Positions 28,690 through 58,329 of a stretch of 64,000 bases of DNA are shown piece by piece. Position 1 is the stretch's first letter. Each line of letters starts with the position of its first letter. The stretch is taken from NCBI GenBank assembly GCA_033239005.1, contig BSQZ01000026.1:1520001-1584000 (forward strand), read 5' to 3'. This DNA comes from Lamellibrachia satsuma. Taxonomy: Eukaryota; Annelida; Polychaeta; Sabellida; Siboglinidae. The translations under genes were made by a program, and so were the position numbers. Below the pieces are notes generated by a model. The model made no database searches. It was not told the DNA's origin and saw only the letters and a program-made list of their open reading frames with translations.

Positions 28690-29945
28690 AATAAGCAAGC
28701 ATTTAGATGCCTGGGGCAAAATGCAAAATGGCTACTAAAAGCAAAGTGTGGTTACTCATTTGTAGTTTCAATGAGAGGCTTCGCAGTTCTCGCAGCACAT
28801 CTTTGATCGTGGCTAGGTATGTTGCAAAGCCTTTGTTGGTCAATCGTTTTAGCATCCCACTGTAGTTTCTGCGCTCACTGTCTGTGCGTGTGGTGTCTTC
28901 AGAAGCCGTTCTCATCTGTTCTGCAAGAGCTGGGGAATCTTTAAACCCGTGCGGATAGTAAGGATTTGTTCTATTTCAGCAAGCTTATGTCGACTCGGGA
29001 GGCAGCCTCAGTGAGCAATCTGGCATTTTGTGAGATTGGTGATATTATGTATACAACTTTGACAGAACAATAATGTACTGCCAGCTCCAGCGTGTGTGCA
29101 GGCAATGCACACTCTTGAGGGAAAAGAAATATTTGTTTAGCCTTGCAATCAGGCCAGTGTCTCTCCTTATCATAAATGAGGCTCCATCTGTGGCGATGCT
29201 GACTAGGTGAAACTTTAACTATTCATCATCCAGGTCTACCTTCTTGAGTTTCTTCTTATGTGCCTGGTTTACATCCTCCACTGTTGTTCCTTTATCAGCT
29301 CGTCCCCTCTCCCCGTCACATCTGCTCCCATGTATATGATCAGATAAGTTATGCTAAATGTGCTGCATTAATCTACGGAGAGGTTGAGGCGAGACACTGT
29401 GTTCTTCGGTGTGGATATCACTGTCGTTCTCATTATTACTGCTATATGTTCTATCGTGTTAATACATTCATGATCAGACCGGTGTGATGGGCCCATCTGT
29501 GCTACAATGACCTCTTGTAGGGAAACCAAACTACTCGTTTTACTAAATGCTAACCTCTCCTTCGTCAGGAAATATGCTGTTCTCAAATCATTAGAAGTCT
29601 CATAAAAAAGAGTAGCATTCACAGTTGCAGCCATGTTGGGAAGCAATTATTTTTCTCATTGATCTCAACAGTTTTTTATGCGCTAAATTGCCTTTATGTT
29701 TATAGATTTTCTTATTCATGGTTTTAACACTGGAGGCTGACACATTCCCACTGACCCAGTTCTCTGCCACTTGATCTCCCTTCTTGCTCGCGAAAAAAAG
29801 ATATACGCTTGACATATCTGCAGGCCGAGCATCCAAGTTTGTCTTTATTTGTGAATAATCATGGGGCGTACAGCTGCCTCCACGACTCAAGCTGTTGAAA
29901 TGAAGGTCTACTAGGACTCTAATGGAATTGCGCTGGCCGCTGGCA
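28690..29945 (-). pseudogene. hAT-like transposase / ZBED-type gene relic
   Basis: On the minus strand, in order: a BED/TTF-like N-terminal part at 29890-29600 ('ENWVSGNVSASSVKTMNKK' then a His-containing tail), a segment with 'RTAYFLTKERLAFSK' at about 29570, a catalytic-core-like 'SIATDGASFMIRRDTGLIAR' at about 29220-29140 followed by 'VHCLHTR', and 'LKRLTNKGFATYLATIKD' at about 28870-28790. These are typical of hAT transposases and the host proteins derived from them. Several frames are used and stops intervene, so it is a decayed copy. Ends and target-site duplication were not located. Confidence 0.7.
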
Positions 29946-31280
29946 CTGGGGCTGGCTAAGGCTCAAAATAGTGAACATTCAAAACGGTAAACACGTCGTG
30001 TGGGTCAATGCTGATCATGGGCGTAACTTCCATCCTCTCTTCGATCACATGACAAAGTTGTGAACTTTCACCAAGGCCGAAATTCGTGAGATTTCAGCGT
30101 TTCCATTTTCACTCAATAAATGCTGCATGCTGAATTAAATAATTTAAAAGTTTGCCTGAAGCTTTCACAAATAAACTACATAAATACGTTGCTCATACGA
30201 ACTAGTATGTCGTAGTGGATATTAGATAGGTCTGAGTTTTCGCAAAATAAATTTTACTTTAATTGATGAGGCACCCTTAATCGATATTTGTTCCAAAAAA
30301 GCGAAACGATTGATACCCGGTCAATGATTAATGACAAACAATATGAAATACAATACCCTTAAAAAATATCTAATCACATTTGGAAGACCCACAAGAATAT
30401 CGAAGAACATAAGGGATGCTTTGTGTAATCCTGCTGATATTGCGCACAGTGGGGTTGATTTCTGTTTCTCAAGCGGTGTTTGAACTCAACGCAATTTTGC
30501 GGGACCTCGAGAGAATGTCGCCACAAAACAGTTTCTATACTGGCAATTGATTTATGCAGGGCATAAAATAACCCAATCTGTCGGAATCATTGGTTTAGTT
30601 TCAGACAATGGAGAGCCACATGTATGACAACATTTCTATTTAGTGCGCTGGAGATTCCATTATTTAACACTCTCCCACATAACACGTGTCCTTTGGATAA
30701 GTCTGAAAAACACATTTTCAGGTTATTCATTCAAAACACGAATTCAGCAAAGAAAACCGTGTAGAAGCAGACTTAAGACAAACTGACATATACTTGAACA
30801 AATTATACATAACACTTTTATTTGCACTACACAACATATGCATGGAATAAGCTAACAACGTTCAACTATTAACGGACGACGACTTTGTATTTACCTGAGC
30901 AAATCACAGCTTAATATATTCTGACAAAGGTAACAGAAACAGTGAACTAACGATGACGACGATTACGGGTGTAACAATACATCGACATTTTTATGCGTTG
31001 CAATAGTTGATAGGACGATGCAAAGCTATCGATACAATATAATGACGATGCAATATTATCGTCAGTAGTACACTGGACTATCGATAGTAACGATAGTTGG
31101 TAAAACAATTCAGCAGGGCTAGTTGTGTCGCTGTAATAGTTGAAATAAGCATGTTGTTTAATTACGTTGGATAATTTTTTTTATTTATCGACCTAAAACA
31201 TCAACAATGGTCGATTATAGCAGCGTCATTCACGGATTCAGCCTATTTAATCAACTACCTTCAAAGTTTTGCAATAGGCT
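29946..31280. other. No gene recognised; CGATA-rich stretch
   Basis: No protein family seen. Between about 31000 and 31095 the motif CGATA/TATCG occurs repeatedly in both orientations; a similar but weaker cluster lies at about 32445-32490. Confidence 0.35.
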
Positions 31281-31289
31281 CACCCATCA

Positions 31290-32150
31290 TTTAAAGGGAG
31301 TTCCACAAGTTACGCACTCTTCTTTATTGTGTTCATGAGTGATATGCCCCGGAACAAAAGAACGAAAAATACAGTGGACATGTATGCCGATGAATCTTCA
31401 ATCAGCTAAGGGGAAGACCGTGTGGTAAATTGAACAGAGCCTAAACAACGATCTTTACATGAAATATCTAACTGGTATAACGAAAACAGAATGGTCGTTA
31501 GTGCTGACAAAACAGAGATCATGATTATCACGACTCGACAAAACTGGCGACACCTTGACATAACTGATCCCGATACAGGCATCATGTTAGTGACATATTA
31601 CTCGGGCTTCAAATAGACAATGTCGTCACCTGGAACGCACATGTGCAAAATATACAGAGCTCAATTGAAGGTTAATTTGCACTCCTCTGCAGGATAAAGA
31701 AATACCTTCCTTTCCACGCAAGAATGACAATCTACAACAGGTACATTCTCCCACACGTAGACTACGGCAGCAAGCTCTTGGGCAACGCTAGCTCACCTTC
31801 TCAATGTACCCCATTGTTGAAGTGACTACACTAGCCTGTCACTGTTATAGCGTGTTAAACACAGAAAGGCACAACATGTCTTTGGGTCTGTAAAGCGACA
31901 GACAACAAATTACATGTGCCAACTATTCCAACCTGTGTCGAACGTTTCCACACGCGATCTAACACCAAAGTAGATATTTACGTTCCGAGAGCACGAACAC
32001 AAATCTTCAAAATTCAATAGATGTTGCCGTTGCACATATTTGGAACGCTCTCCGCCCAGCACTACGACATTATGACTCTATAGATGCTTTTAAAACATGT
32101 TATTTGAAGAGTATCGTTGACAGTGAACAGTGACGCGCAAGACCACGACC
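31290..32150 (+). mobile_element. L2/jockey-like element, RT 3' part, copy 2
   Basis: Plus-strand frames give the RT strand 'VPQ' and then 'SDMPRNKRTKNTVDMYADE' with the catalytic Tyr-Ala-Asp followed by Glu instead of Asp. Next come 'NRMVVSADKTEIMIITT', 'ARMTIYNRYILPHVDYGSK', and thumb/tail coding to about 32130. The second catalytic Asp is replaced and frames shift, so the copy is dead. Homologous to 19440-20180. Confidence 0.7.
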
Positions 32151-33109
32151 ATCTGAACTGGTAAATTTTACCCATATATTTCTTAAATCGCAAAACTATG
32201 CATTTTGCAGAACTTGTTTGAAAAATTTTAATAATTAAATACATTTACAGAATTTTAGAATATACTCTAATTTGTTATTATTTGATCTTAAGCGGTACTG
32301 TATTAACTTATGTTACTTATTTATTTCTTAAACGCACGACCATTAGTAAGATAAAATGTACATTTCATAACGTTTATCGTGAATAATTATTTTATTATCA
32401 TTATCAATTACGATTTTGGACTATTTTCCTATTGCGATACTCATGAAACTATCGCAATAGTAAAATTATCCCCGATAGTCACCCGACTATCCACAGCTCT
32501 GGGCGATCTCTGCGGGCGAAACACAAATAATATAGCGATCGGAGAGCCTGTTGTTGTTCGTAGCAATATCCCGTAAACATAGACTAAATAGTATTTTAAT
32601 GGCAGTAGTGTCCGATTCAATGGCTGAAGCAAAACAGAATATACAAATGTCACACATAACTTGAGAACCAATGCAGTTGAAGTTCACATCGAAGTACAAC
32701 ATATTTATATCATTGTTACTGCTAGTATTGTTAATGTTGTTAGTGGGCTGAAGTTAAACGGACGCTTTTTGAGCTCCACATACTCGAGTATATGCATCGC
32801 CGCGATTACCCGTCGTGCATGCCACAACAGCAATAATCATAATAGTGTCCTTTGGTATTACACGTGAGGGATTGCGGCGTGACCGTCACTGATGATTCGG
32901 ATGACTTCAGGTCGCTGCCGGACGGTACAGATGAGATCACATTCATTCCCATCGACTGAGTTCGACAGGATTATGTTGTAGAAACATCTTGTCTGGTACC
33001 TATCATATTTCTCGAACGGGTCGTTGTTTTTGTCGACGATCGACTAGAGCAGATAGAGAGAACACAAATTGCGGTTTAAATACTAGTTGTGAACACATAC
33101 ATATGCTTA

Positions 33110-33345
33110 AAAGCACGTGCACTGAAGCATACCGAAACACACATAATCACACTGAAGCACACTCAAACACAATGAAGCACACTCAAGCATACTCACGCAC
33201 ACTCAAACACACTCAAGCACATTTCAACACAAGCAAATACACCCAAGCACGCCCAAATACACCAAAGCACGCCCAAATACACCCACGCACGCCCAAATAC
33301 ACTCAAGCACACTTCAACACATTCAAACGTACTCAAGCAATGTCT
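33110..33345. repeat. Short-period ACACTCAAGCAC minisatellite
   Basis: Imperfect units of 10-12 bases with the themes CACTCAAGCAC, CACGCCCAAATACAC and ACACTTCAACAC. The plus-strand ORF through it (32989-33516) is low complexity and not considered a gene. Confidence 0.8.
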
Positions 33346-33831
33346 TGTCCGCGCCTAGAAAAAAGGAGAACAAAGAAAGGAGGTTTTATAAAAAGGACGA
33401 AAATGCGTGACGACTTCAACAGTGGCCAATTTCCGGGTAACCGAATTATTTGCCACACACTTGCAACCACACGTAGGGCAATATTGTCTATGGATGGGAG
33501 ACGGATTTATTATTGATTTCGCCAAAGAGGAATTTTTGAAAAGTACCCTTACTATTTCCGGGCATTAAAGGCACTTGATCTTAAACAAGTATTGGCGTAG
33601 TTCCTTGAATGGATTTGCCTGATAAGGCTGAAGCTGGCGGGGATGCGAAAGCCCAGTTTTGCATATGACTTCATAAATCTCATCAACGGCTCAACCTTAG
33701 TGGCAAGTTGTATTTAATTTACAACACTAGAATAATACTACAATTTATCTAAACATACCATATGGCACATTGCTTTAGCAGTCAAATATCTGCAGGCGGA
33801 CGTAACCTGCCGTATACAAAAAGGTCAATAC

Positions 33832-48983
<15,152 letters not shown>

Positions 48984-49554
48984 AGTAATTGGTTGAGTCG
49001 TTTGTTGCTATAATTACGCATGTCAATAGAACCGAAGAAACAATATGTCTAACAAGAATTTATTATTTAGCCAAAGTTACTAGAGAAAATGTATAGGCCC
49101 AACAGTTCCTTTAAAGATAATTTTGTGCAACGCAAAGCGTGGATGAAGAACTTCGATTTCACTTAAAACTATGACATCATGCACGTTACGCAGACGATAC
49201 GACTACGATTGCCAGATCGAGAGAACAACAATATGCCTACAGTAGGCCGGCCAATTAATGCAGTCAGAACACTCTAAATGATGACCAGTACATCGGTGGC
49301 AAGAAAATCAACCAATCACGTTGTCTAATAATTTATCTATGGATTACTAGCTAGCATTGAAAGCATAAAATATGTGCGGGCGTCGTACCAATTGACCTAT
49401 GGAAGAAAACAGTGGATGAAGATACGTTTAGTCGAATCGTTAATTTGTAGGTTCTGACATTTGGGCGGTGAAACAGACGGAAGAAATGAAGTTGAACGCC
49501 TTTGAGACGTGTGCGTGGCACCGAGAATATGAATGCATGAGTCCGACAATTGGT

Positions 49555-49817
49555 TGTTGTGGGTATGTATGTATGTATGTATGTATGTATGTATGTATGC
49601 ATGCATGCATGTATGTATGTATGTATGTATGTATGTATGTAGCTTTAACAAGATTGCCATCAAAGGAAAAGGCCCACATGGCAAGTGGACAAGGAAGCCA
49701 CTGGCTTATCGAGAGTCCAACATGTTTAATCTATGTGTAATATGTGTATTTGTGTATGTATGTATGTATGTTCATGTGTATGTGTGTATATATGTGTGTC
49801 TGTATGTATGTATGTGC

Positions 49818-49871
<54 letters not shown>

Positions 49872-50009
49872 TGTATGTATGTATGTGTGTGTATGTATGT
49901 ATGTATGTATGTATGTGTGTATGTATGCATGTGTGTATGTATGCATGTATGCATGTATGTATACATTTACGTATATATGTGGGTATGCATTTTTGTGTGT
50001 AATTGTATA

Positions 50010-50061
<52 letters not shown>

Positions 50062-50280
50062 TATTTACGTATTTACGTATATGCGTATGTACGCATGTAT
50101 GAATGTAATTACGTATGTATGTATGTGTGTATGTGTGCATGCATGCACGCTTGCGTGCACGCGCGCACGCGCGCACACACGCATGTATAAACGTTGTATT
50201 TGCATGTTCGTGCGTGTATATGTGTGCGTGCGTGCGTGCAAGTATGTGTGCGTATGTACGTGCGTACGTATTTACTGCGA
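49555..50280. repeat. Long mixed (GTAT)n, (AT)n, (TG/CG)n microsatellite field
   Basis: Tetranucleotide GTAT/ATGC runs, two AT arrays (about 49825-49868 and 50012-50058) and GT/GC runs extend over 700 bases, interrupted at about 49640-49740 by a solo CR1-like 3' end. Confidence 0.95.
49640..49740 (-). mobile_element. Solo CR1-like 3' end within microsatellite
   Basis: Contains the family 3' UTR ('caagtggacaaggaagcc' and 'ggcttatcgagagtccaac') preceded by a TTAACAAGATT terminus. It is flanked on both sides by GTAT-type microsatellite; no coding part. Confidence 0.75.
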
Positions 50281-50289
50281 TTATTGATG

Positions 50290-50985
50290 AACCGTCACCT
50301 TTGTTAATGGAGTTAAGATATACTATATGTTATAGGTGTCAAAGGTATATTGGAGTAGACTATGTATGAGGCATTTTGAAATAGGTAAGTCTGAAATAAA
50401 TATATAGCATATAACATTAGCTCACATATTACGTCGTTGCAGTAACAAGAACTTCCCGGGAAACTCCAGGCATATATTGGCACATTCTGCATAGCTTTGT
50501 TCTTTTCAGAAGATTGCAGCGACAGTATAAGGTATATGGTTCAGTGTTGTCATTAGTCACTTTACTATTGTGTATTTGTATATAACAAAATCGTGGTTGA
50601 AGATTATAATTCCATTTCACAAGTAACTATGTTAAAAAAAACATTAATCTTGGACACTGTTATAATTATACTGTAGCGAATGTCCGGCTTTATGTTAAAA
50701 CTATATGTTGGGTCTCTCAACTCGGCATGGGAAACATCATAAACTGTAGATCATAAGGCCAGACCTTTAGTAGTGAGATTTATCACCACCAATCACATAC
50801 TGGGCTAATTTTGAAAACACAATCAACGAATCTGTTTTTGCCATGACGTCACATAAGACAATTATAACGATCAACAGTTTTTGCCTAATGCTTCCCTTGT
50901 AGATTTGCATGTGTGTATTATTCCAAGCATAAAATGACAACTGCAGAACGTACCACGGACAGATCGAGGAGGTAGGTGAACTGCA
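50290..50985. other. No gene recognised
   Basis: Short frames, no family or repeat seen. Confidence 0.3.
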
Positions 50986-50992
50986 TGCCCCC

Positions 50993-51528
<536 letters not shown>

Positions 51529-52334
51529 TTACCATGCGATGCGGTTGTAGTCTCCCCGTTCAAAGAAGCGAAGCAGAGAAAAGCCACGAGTACGTAGATC
51601 GTTCCTGGACGGGAAGACCGCACAGACGACGACGGAGACGTCATGTCGGCTCACGCGCCTCTGTCCTTTTGATTTGGTTGTACGCTCACATAGTGGCCTT
51701 GCGCTCACAGACAGTCGCATGCGTTAATGAGTAACAGCCGGTCAACGAATGAAATGAATCGTACGTGGACCATTAACATAAATCAGACCATCGGCAATGG
51801 TTAATATTCAAACGTGTGATATACAATACACGCTAACATGTTTTCTCTGTGTTGGGAGACGTATGAAATTACCTGCTCAGGCACATGAACCGGACAAAGG
51901 CACGCAGTCCTGCACTGTTGTTGAGTTATAGTCATGTTTGTTTTTTGCAAAGAGAAATAAACGCCAAAGCAGTAGCACAAAACTCACAGACAGAACGTCG
52001 ACGGAACTTACGTTACACAAGCAAATTCAGTTAAAATTATCACAAAATAATATCACGCGAACTCATTGGAATAATGGTAATTTTACTGCCCTATAGAACA
52101 CTACGGACAGTTATTAGTATCTTAATAGTTGTTTAATGGTAATGTTTACCTTTGTTTGTTGTGACGTTTCGATTACTTTCAGATGACAATACCATATTAT
52201 CTACCTCTAAATTGCGTAGTAATCGAACATTTATAAAGAAATTAATATTCCTCAAATGTAATGTATAAACGTCAGCAGTCAAATCTTATAACACATTAAT
52301 TAATAAACTCTTGCCTGAATACTGAAATTCAACG

Positions 52335-52581
52335 TTACTGCCATACACGCGGTATAGTCAATGTTAGCAATACCCCAAGCATCGTCCAACATTCGTTACT
52401 GTCATTACACGCGGTAGAGTCAATGTTAACAATACACCAAACATCGTCCAACATTCGTTACTGCCATTACACGCGGTAGAGTCAATGTTAACAATACACC
52501 AAACATCGTCCAACATTCGTTACTGCCATTACACGCGGTACAGTCAATGTTATCAATACACCAAACATCATCCAACATTCG
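52335..52581. repeat. 62-bp tandem minisatellite, about four units
   Basis: Unit begins 'ttactgccattacacgcggt' and ends 'catcgtccaacattcg'. The two middle units are nearly identical and the outer ones more diverged, consistent with unequal exchange. Confidence 0.93.
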
Positions 52582-52599
52582 CACCCACAGTCTACATGT

Positions 52600-53996
52600 T
52601 TTTTCTACTTGCATAAAAACTATTTCATTAGGAATTATGAATAATTTTGTCATATTCCTAACTGCTATATTTGTTAATCATAAATAAAAACTATTTTATT
52701 ATTTACTTACACATTTTATATGGTTTACACACTCATTTCTATATAAATGTTACATCATATGTTGTTATTATTATTACTATTATTACTGTCTCTATGTCTA
52801 TCCCACGGGCATATGGACACAATATATCAAATGCATTTCACATGACCAATTATGTTTAATACATTTAATATAATACGAACATTGCATAATTTACGTTATG
52901 TTATCATGTAGGCTGTAATTATTATGGAATATTACTAAGCCAATATTATATTTTGTATGGATTGCAAGGTATGTGTTATATTCATAAACACCAATTTAAA
53001 TGTAACAATCAAAACCACGGGGGCTCTATACAAAACGTTGCTCCAGGCAGAGCACCTTCTTACCCCAGGAATGGGGCAAGAAAGCTTTTTTGGGTACTCT
53101 TACTATTTTTCAAATACAACTCAAATTGTTTATTTACTGAAAATAGTTGTCCAATAGGTAGCACACATATCATCCCATAATGTGAACACATTAAAGGCAT
53201 GCTAACCTAATTTAATGGTGTACGATTTGAAAGTTTCCTTTCGGGGACCGCGCTGCCCCAGGTTATCCTTCTGATAATATATTATTGAATAATAACTCAG
53301 TCGTAGTCATGCACATATTTATTTATTATCTGCGTAGTTTCATGAAACCTGCAACAAACTACCGTGTAACCTAGTTAATGTAGCGTTGTTCGACGTGTTC
53401 TACTTTGCACTCTTTTTGGACCAATGTGGTCCTTGGGTTAGTGGCACGAACGAAGCTTCACAGAAGACACGCAGGGCTATTTCACCCCGGCAAGATGGTC
53501 GAAATATTACGAATTATCACCCAGCACTGCCGCTACCTTTCCGATAAGATGGACGCATGGCACGTGTTATTAACATTGTACATATGCGTGTGATGGTCAA
53601 TGATAATACGTAATTATTCAGTGATTAGAACGTGTTATTGATATATGATACGGATAAATAGAATTGCGTCAGTATGGTTGGCTTCGTTGGGTTTTCTCTC
53701 ATGCAATATTCCCATTCAGCATGTCATCTGATACTGGTGCATTAATCCATCATCTCTTTAATTGCGTTCAGGTATTGTGTCTGCCTAGATGCCCAACTGT
53801 CACTTTAATTTGATTTGTACCTGATTTATTAGGATCTGTATTCGGAACTGTCAGGAACGTCTCGTGATCTACGCGGATGTACATATATATGTCATTTCGC
53901 ATGGCAAACATAATCAGGTATTTGCAAATCATGTCAAGTGGATATACGCAAGAGGATATACACATATTGCCGGCATCTTGCCACGATGCCACCTAG
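52600..53996. other. No gene recognised
   Basis: AT-rich, with no conserved protein and no repeat array of note. Confidence 0.3.
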
Positions 53997-54338
53997 ATGG
54001 ATTCAGTGAACATGTCTAGATGGACCAATAGCTCCAGTTTGCTACTGAATGGTGTCAGCAGCGGTCTTCAGCTGCTGACGTACTACGACACAAAAACAAT
54101 GCTTTTCTCCAGTATTGTCAATCTTCTTATATGCATTCTTGGAACACCAGGGAATATACTCGTCATGACAGTGTATGTCCAAAAGATGACCACTTGTATT
54201 AGTGTGTACGTGTTTGCACTGGTTGTCGTGGGTCTGACAACATGCGTCAGCGGAATAAATCTGACAGTTGCGTCGATCGACAACAAGGCTTTGGTGCTGG
54301 TCTTTTCCGCGGATCACGTGGATATAATATTCTCTTAA
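53997..54338 (+). pseudogene. Truncated GPCR, helices 1-2 only
   Basis: This plus-strand frame starts like the intact receptors (Met-Asp-Ser-Val), keeps a Ser/Asn-rich N-terminus and helix 1 with 'ILGTPGNILVMTVYVQKM', and reaches helix 2 'SVYVFALVVVGLTTC', where the conserved Asp of helix 2 is Gly. It then loses similarity before helix 3 and stops at 54338, about 65 bases before an AT array. Opposite in strand to both intact paralogues. A 113-residue product would not be a working receptor. Confidence 0.8.
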
Positions 54339-54402
54339 TATAATTGACACTATTTTGTATATGTTAATGTTTTCAATATATTTAATTACTGCAATGTTAT
54401 GT

Positions 54403-54557
<155 letters not shown>

Positions 54558-54559
54558 AT

Positions 54560-55330
54560 TTGTATTAATACTATGGATCAAAATAAAGGCAGAGTCCTAT
54601 ATATATATGTGTGTCGTGTTTGTTGTGTCAGTTCCGTGTCCGTGTTTGTACATCACTTATAACCACTTTTATTTTATGTAGATATATGGCTTTATTTTTA
54701 ACACCGACTGATTATATATAATGCATATTTTGTACTGCATTAAAACAGACGACCGCTTATGGGCCTAAAACTATTTGCCTAGCAACTAGATCCGTCAAGC
54801 AACCAAACATGGTCACAGCTGTCGGATATTCCGTCGTGTTTTTCGTTGCATTTTTGGCCAAAACATTTGTCTTTGCGACAAGAACAAAGGCATTTTTGTA
54901 TTTTATATTCCTATGAGTTGTATTTTATATTCCTATGAGTAGCTGAGTGAAACTAATATCAGAAAACCAACACATGGTGTATCGTTCATCGCCCACCGTA
55001 GTGACAGTTGAATAATGGACGACATTCGCGTAAACACATACAAATGTCATCGTGTTATATTGATTAATAATTGAGATACCAACTAATATGTCAGAAGAGA
55101 CGACTAATGAATGAGACCGCTGATTAATACTGACACTCGAATGGCCGTGAAACTACATCGGTAGATTATTTACCTGTGTACATTTTATTGCCATAAAGCA
55201 GGATTTATGTTTATACCAATCATGTTCGTCGCTTTCATACATTATCTTGATATTCTGAACATATATGGACTACTAAATTCGTCGAAATAAGTTATAACGC
55301 GGTCAATATATTGTTTGGATAAACCTGGAG
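54560..55330. other. No gene recognised
   Basis: No family seen. A short direct repeat ('ttgtattttatattcctatgag') lies at about 54896-54939. Confidence 0.3.
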
Positions 55331-55396
55331 AAAATCCATTTGTAATTTAGGATGGGGTAGAATGTGTTCGGGAATGGTAGTAGGCTGATGATCGGA

Positions 55397-56485
55397 TCAT
55401 GGCGCCCGTTTCCGAAACTTGGTAATCTGGAAACGAGACAGAAGGTCTGCTAGTGTGTTCAGTTTCCCTGGTGTATGTTTGGCACATATTTGCACACTGA
55501 ATTGCATAAACGTGACTACTAATGTCCTGAAAAATGCCATCATATAAGCATTTTTAGAGGTGGAATTGTTAATCACATGTTCCAAAGCCTGGTTGTCAGT
55601 ATGAATGATAATACGTTTATTGCGCACTTGTGTTGCCCTGGTATGTATGCTGGCCATAATGGGAAAGAGCTCGATGAAAGAGATTGGTTGAGTTTTCCAT
55701 GTTGCTGGCCATTCACCAAGAAACCAGTGAGAGCCACATACGGCCCCATAGCCTGCAGATTCTGCTGCATCTGTGAATACGTGCAGGCATTCTACTGGGA
55801 TCCAAAGACTGTATTGGAAAATGGCTTTCACATTGAATGCAGAAAATAACAACTTCTATGTGTGCAGGTCTTTGCGTGCTTCTGAAGAAATTCTGACATG
55901 TTGGTACGGTTTTGTGAGCCCTATGGAAAGGTTTATGAAACATCTGAGGAATGTCCGACCAGGAATGCCACACTGCAAGCAAAATTGAGTAGACCCGTGA
56001 TTTGTTATAATTGCTTAAGTGTCACCTTGCTCTTATTAAGAGTCTCACCAATGAGTGTCTCGGATGTTAGTTTATCTAAAGGCAGGCGAGCTTCAAAGGC
56101 AACAGAGTCGAGTTCAATGCCTAGAAAAGTCAGAGTATCAGATAGCTGGAATGTCTTCTCTTTCGAAATAGGTACTCCTAATCTGACACATAGCATCACA
56201 AAAGATCGTAGATGTAAACGACAAATATATTTTTGAGGGAAATAAAATCATACAATCATCAATCATATGGAGGATGATAGGTGTAATCAGCTGTCGACGT
56301 GCAACCAGCGCAGAACTGAAAGTTTCAACTATTTTACAGCTAGATTTAAGGCCCATCGGAAGACTGGTGTATGCAAAATACTGACCATTGTAATTAAAAC
56401 CAAGAAGGTAGTGTTCTTCAGGTGCAATGGTCATAGAAAACATGTGTCTTAAACTCATCAAGACATCAATATATAACTTCATCAA
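55397..56485 (-). mobile_element. DIRS-like retrotransposon relic, RT and RNase H
   Basis: Minus-strand frames: 56485-56138 has 'YLLGFNYNGQYFAYTSLPMG' and then 'ILHMIDDCMILF', the RT catalytic Ile-Asp-Asp box. 56199-56005 has 'LGVPISKEKTFQLSDTLTFL' and 'GIELDSVAFEARLPLDKL'. 55852-55397 has 'HVFTDAAESAGYGAVCG', 'IELFPIMA', 'IIIHTDNQALEHVINNSTSK' and 'KLNTLADLLSRFQ', an RNase H with the three Asp positions. This set and its order are typical of tyrosine-recombinase (DIRS/Ngaro-type) elements. Frames shift between RT and RNase H, and no recombinase gene or terminal repeats were found, so the copy is partial. Confidence 0.82.
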
Positions 56486-56660
56486 AATGTAACTGAATAA
56501 GGTGTTGGGTGATAATGGAGGTAGTTAACTACACTGATAATACAATGATATGTGTTGGTTTGCTTGTTTCTGCAGTGGTGACTAATTCGTGAGGCCAAAC
56601 TTACAAACGGGTAAGTCCATGCACAATAGCATCCCGAATAGCTTTATAGTACTTGAAGAG

Positions 56661-56786
<126 letters not shown>

Positions 56787-57307
56787 TGGTTAAGATGTAC
56801 TTCATCACTGTGCATGGCAGATTGTCTGCTGTGTTTGACATCCTCACAAGAGCACCAAGTAATGTGGAGTGTACATGTGTTGCTTCCGCTCAGCATTCGC
56901 TGCTTTGATATGTTCGTTATACATATCTTGCTCTCGGGATGTACGAACATATCTGCCTTTAAATCTGAATAGTAGTTCCCCTATATACAGTCTGCTACAA
57001 GAAGATTGTGTAACTATGTCATATAATAGAGCAATACTATCTAATGTACCCCATTACGTGATTCACCAGATATATAATTTTCACCAATTTGAATAACAAT
57101 TATTTTTTATTATCTCGAGTAATGAGTTGCGACATATGTCGAAGTGATTGAATGTGATATCCTCTTTTTGACACAAATTGAACATTGCATGTATGCAAGT
57201 CTAAATTGTATAGGGTGTCATGTCGACCCCCCACCATTGATTCTAGGCGGCCAACAAAATTGTGTCAATTGATAACTACTTGTGTCATTATCGGTGCAAA
57301 ATTAATG

Positions 57308-57327
57308 TATACACTATATAGTGTATA
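57308..57327. repeat. 20-bp perfect palindrome
   Basis: TATACACTATATAGTGTATA reads the same on both strands; it could be a fold or binding site, but no adjacent gene supports a role. Confidence 0.7.
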
Positions 57328-57559
57328 GTGCTCATCGCGTACAGTGACACTGACAATTATATGTTACACAGGCAACCCGCATAGCATGGGTATGTTTGGT
57401 GTAAAAACCTGGCTCTCAACCGTGGGGACTGTGTATCCCTCTCATTTAATTGGGGTCGTAAAAGAACCATTGGGGACGACATGCGCCCGTGCAGTGATCA
57501 CCCCCAATGCCAGCATAAAAAGGTAGGCTGGGCGATTGTGTTCTGTAAAAGGCTGACTA

Positions 57560-58325
57560 GTTGAATGATACCTCGAAGCACCATACCATTATAGTAACCA
57601 CAACATACAGACTAGTCAGTTAATAGAAAGTTGCCAAGTGCTGGCTGCTTTCTTGTTTAAGCTCTTAAATAGGTAGATTGTTGTTGCTGAAAAAACGGGT
57701 GTAGTAATAAAAATTTTCAACGAGGTCGCTGGCATTCTGTAAAATTTTACATCGCAATATGTATGTGTGCGTGCGTGCGTGCGTGCTTGCGTGCGTGCGT
57801 GCGTGTTTGTATATAATGGCCGAGGTGTGTGACGCCGAGGTTGGTGACGCCCCTCTTTTATAAAGTCTTCTCTACAGGAAATTAACTAGAGCCAACTAAG
57901 CACTAAGCGTAAGGTAACTGCATACAATTATAAAAATATAAAAACTGATAATTCAGAACGTTCTAGAATTTCATCACTGAAATACATGATAATATATTAG
58001 CAATGAGCGATAATGAGATGCTGCAAGTAATAATATTGAAAATATCAGCGCTGCCTCAAAACCATGAAGGCATTTTGAACACTGGTAAAGGTGACGCTCA
58101 AGACTTTACTAATGCCGTCAAGTTTCCGGAGACAAATTATGAGCAATGCTCCATCCGAACTGAACCATGGCTTAACATCACCAACTAAAAGAAAGCTACT
58201 AGCCGAAGCTCTTGCCGCACGTAAGGTAGCATTATGCTGCTTGCAGGTGACTAAAATGCGCCAACGGCTTACACGAATCATGCCGCGGATACAAACTGAT
58301 ATGCCTACCCACGAATTGTATACAC
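57560..58325. other. No gene recognised; short (GCGT)n run
   Basis: A GTGC/GCGT run lies at about 57767-57808. Overlapping open frames on both strands at 58003-58330 resemble nothing known. Confidence 0.3.
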
Positions 58326-58329
58326 TATG

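Noticed and set aside
32989..33516. Plus-strand frame of 175 residues, Thr/His/Lys-rich
   Set aside because: Most of it is a translation of a short-period minisatellite; no domain and no splice context.
51529..51644. Possible signal peptide on the minus strand ('IYVLVAFLCFASLNG')
   Set aside because: The frame runs straight into GT and AT microsatellites with no exon boundary or mature domain; chance hydrophobicity is more likely.
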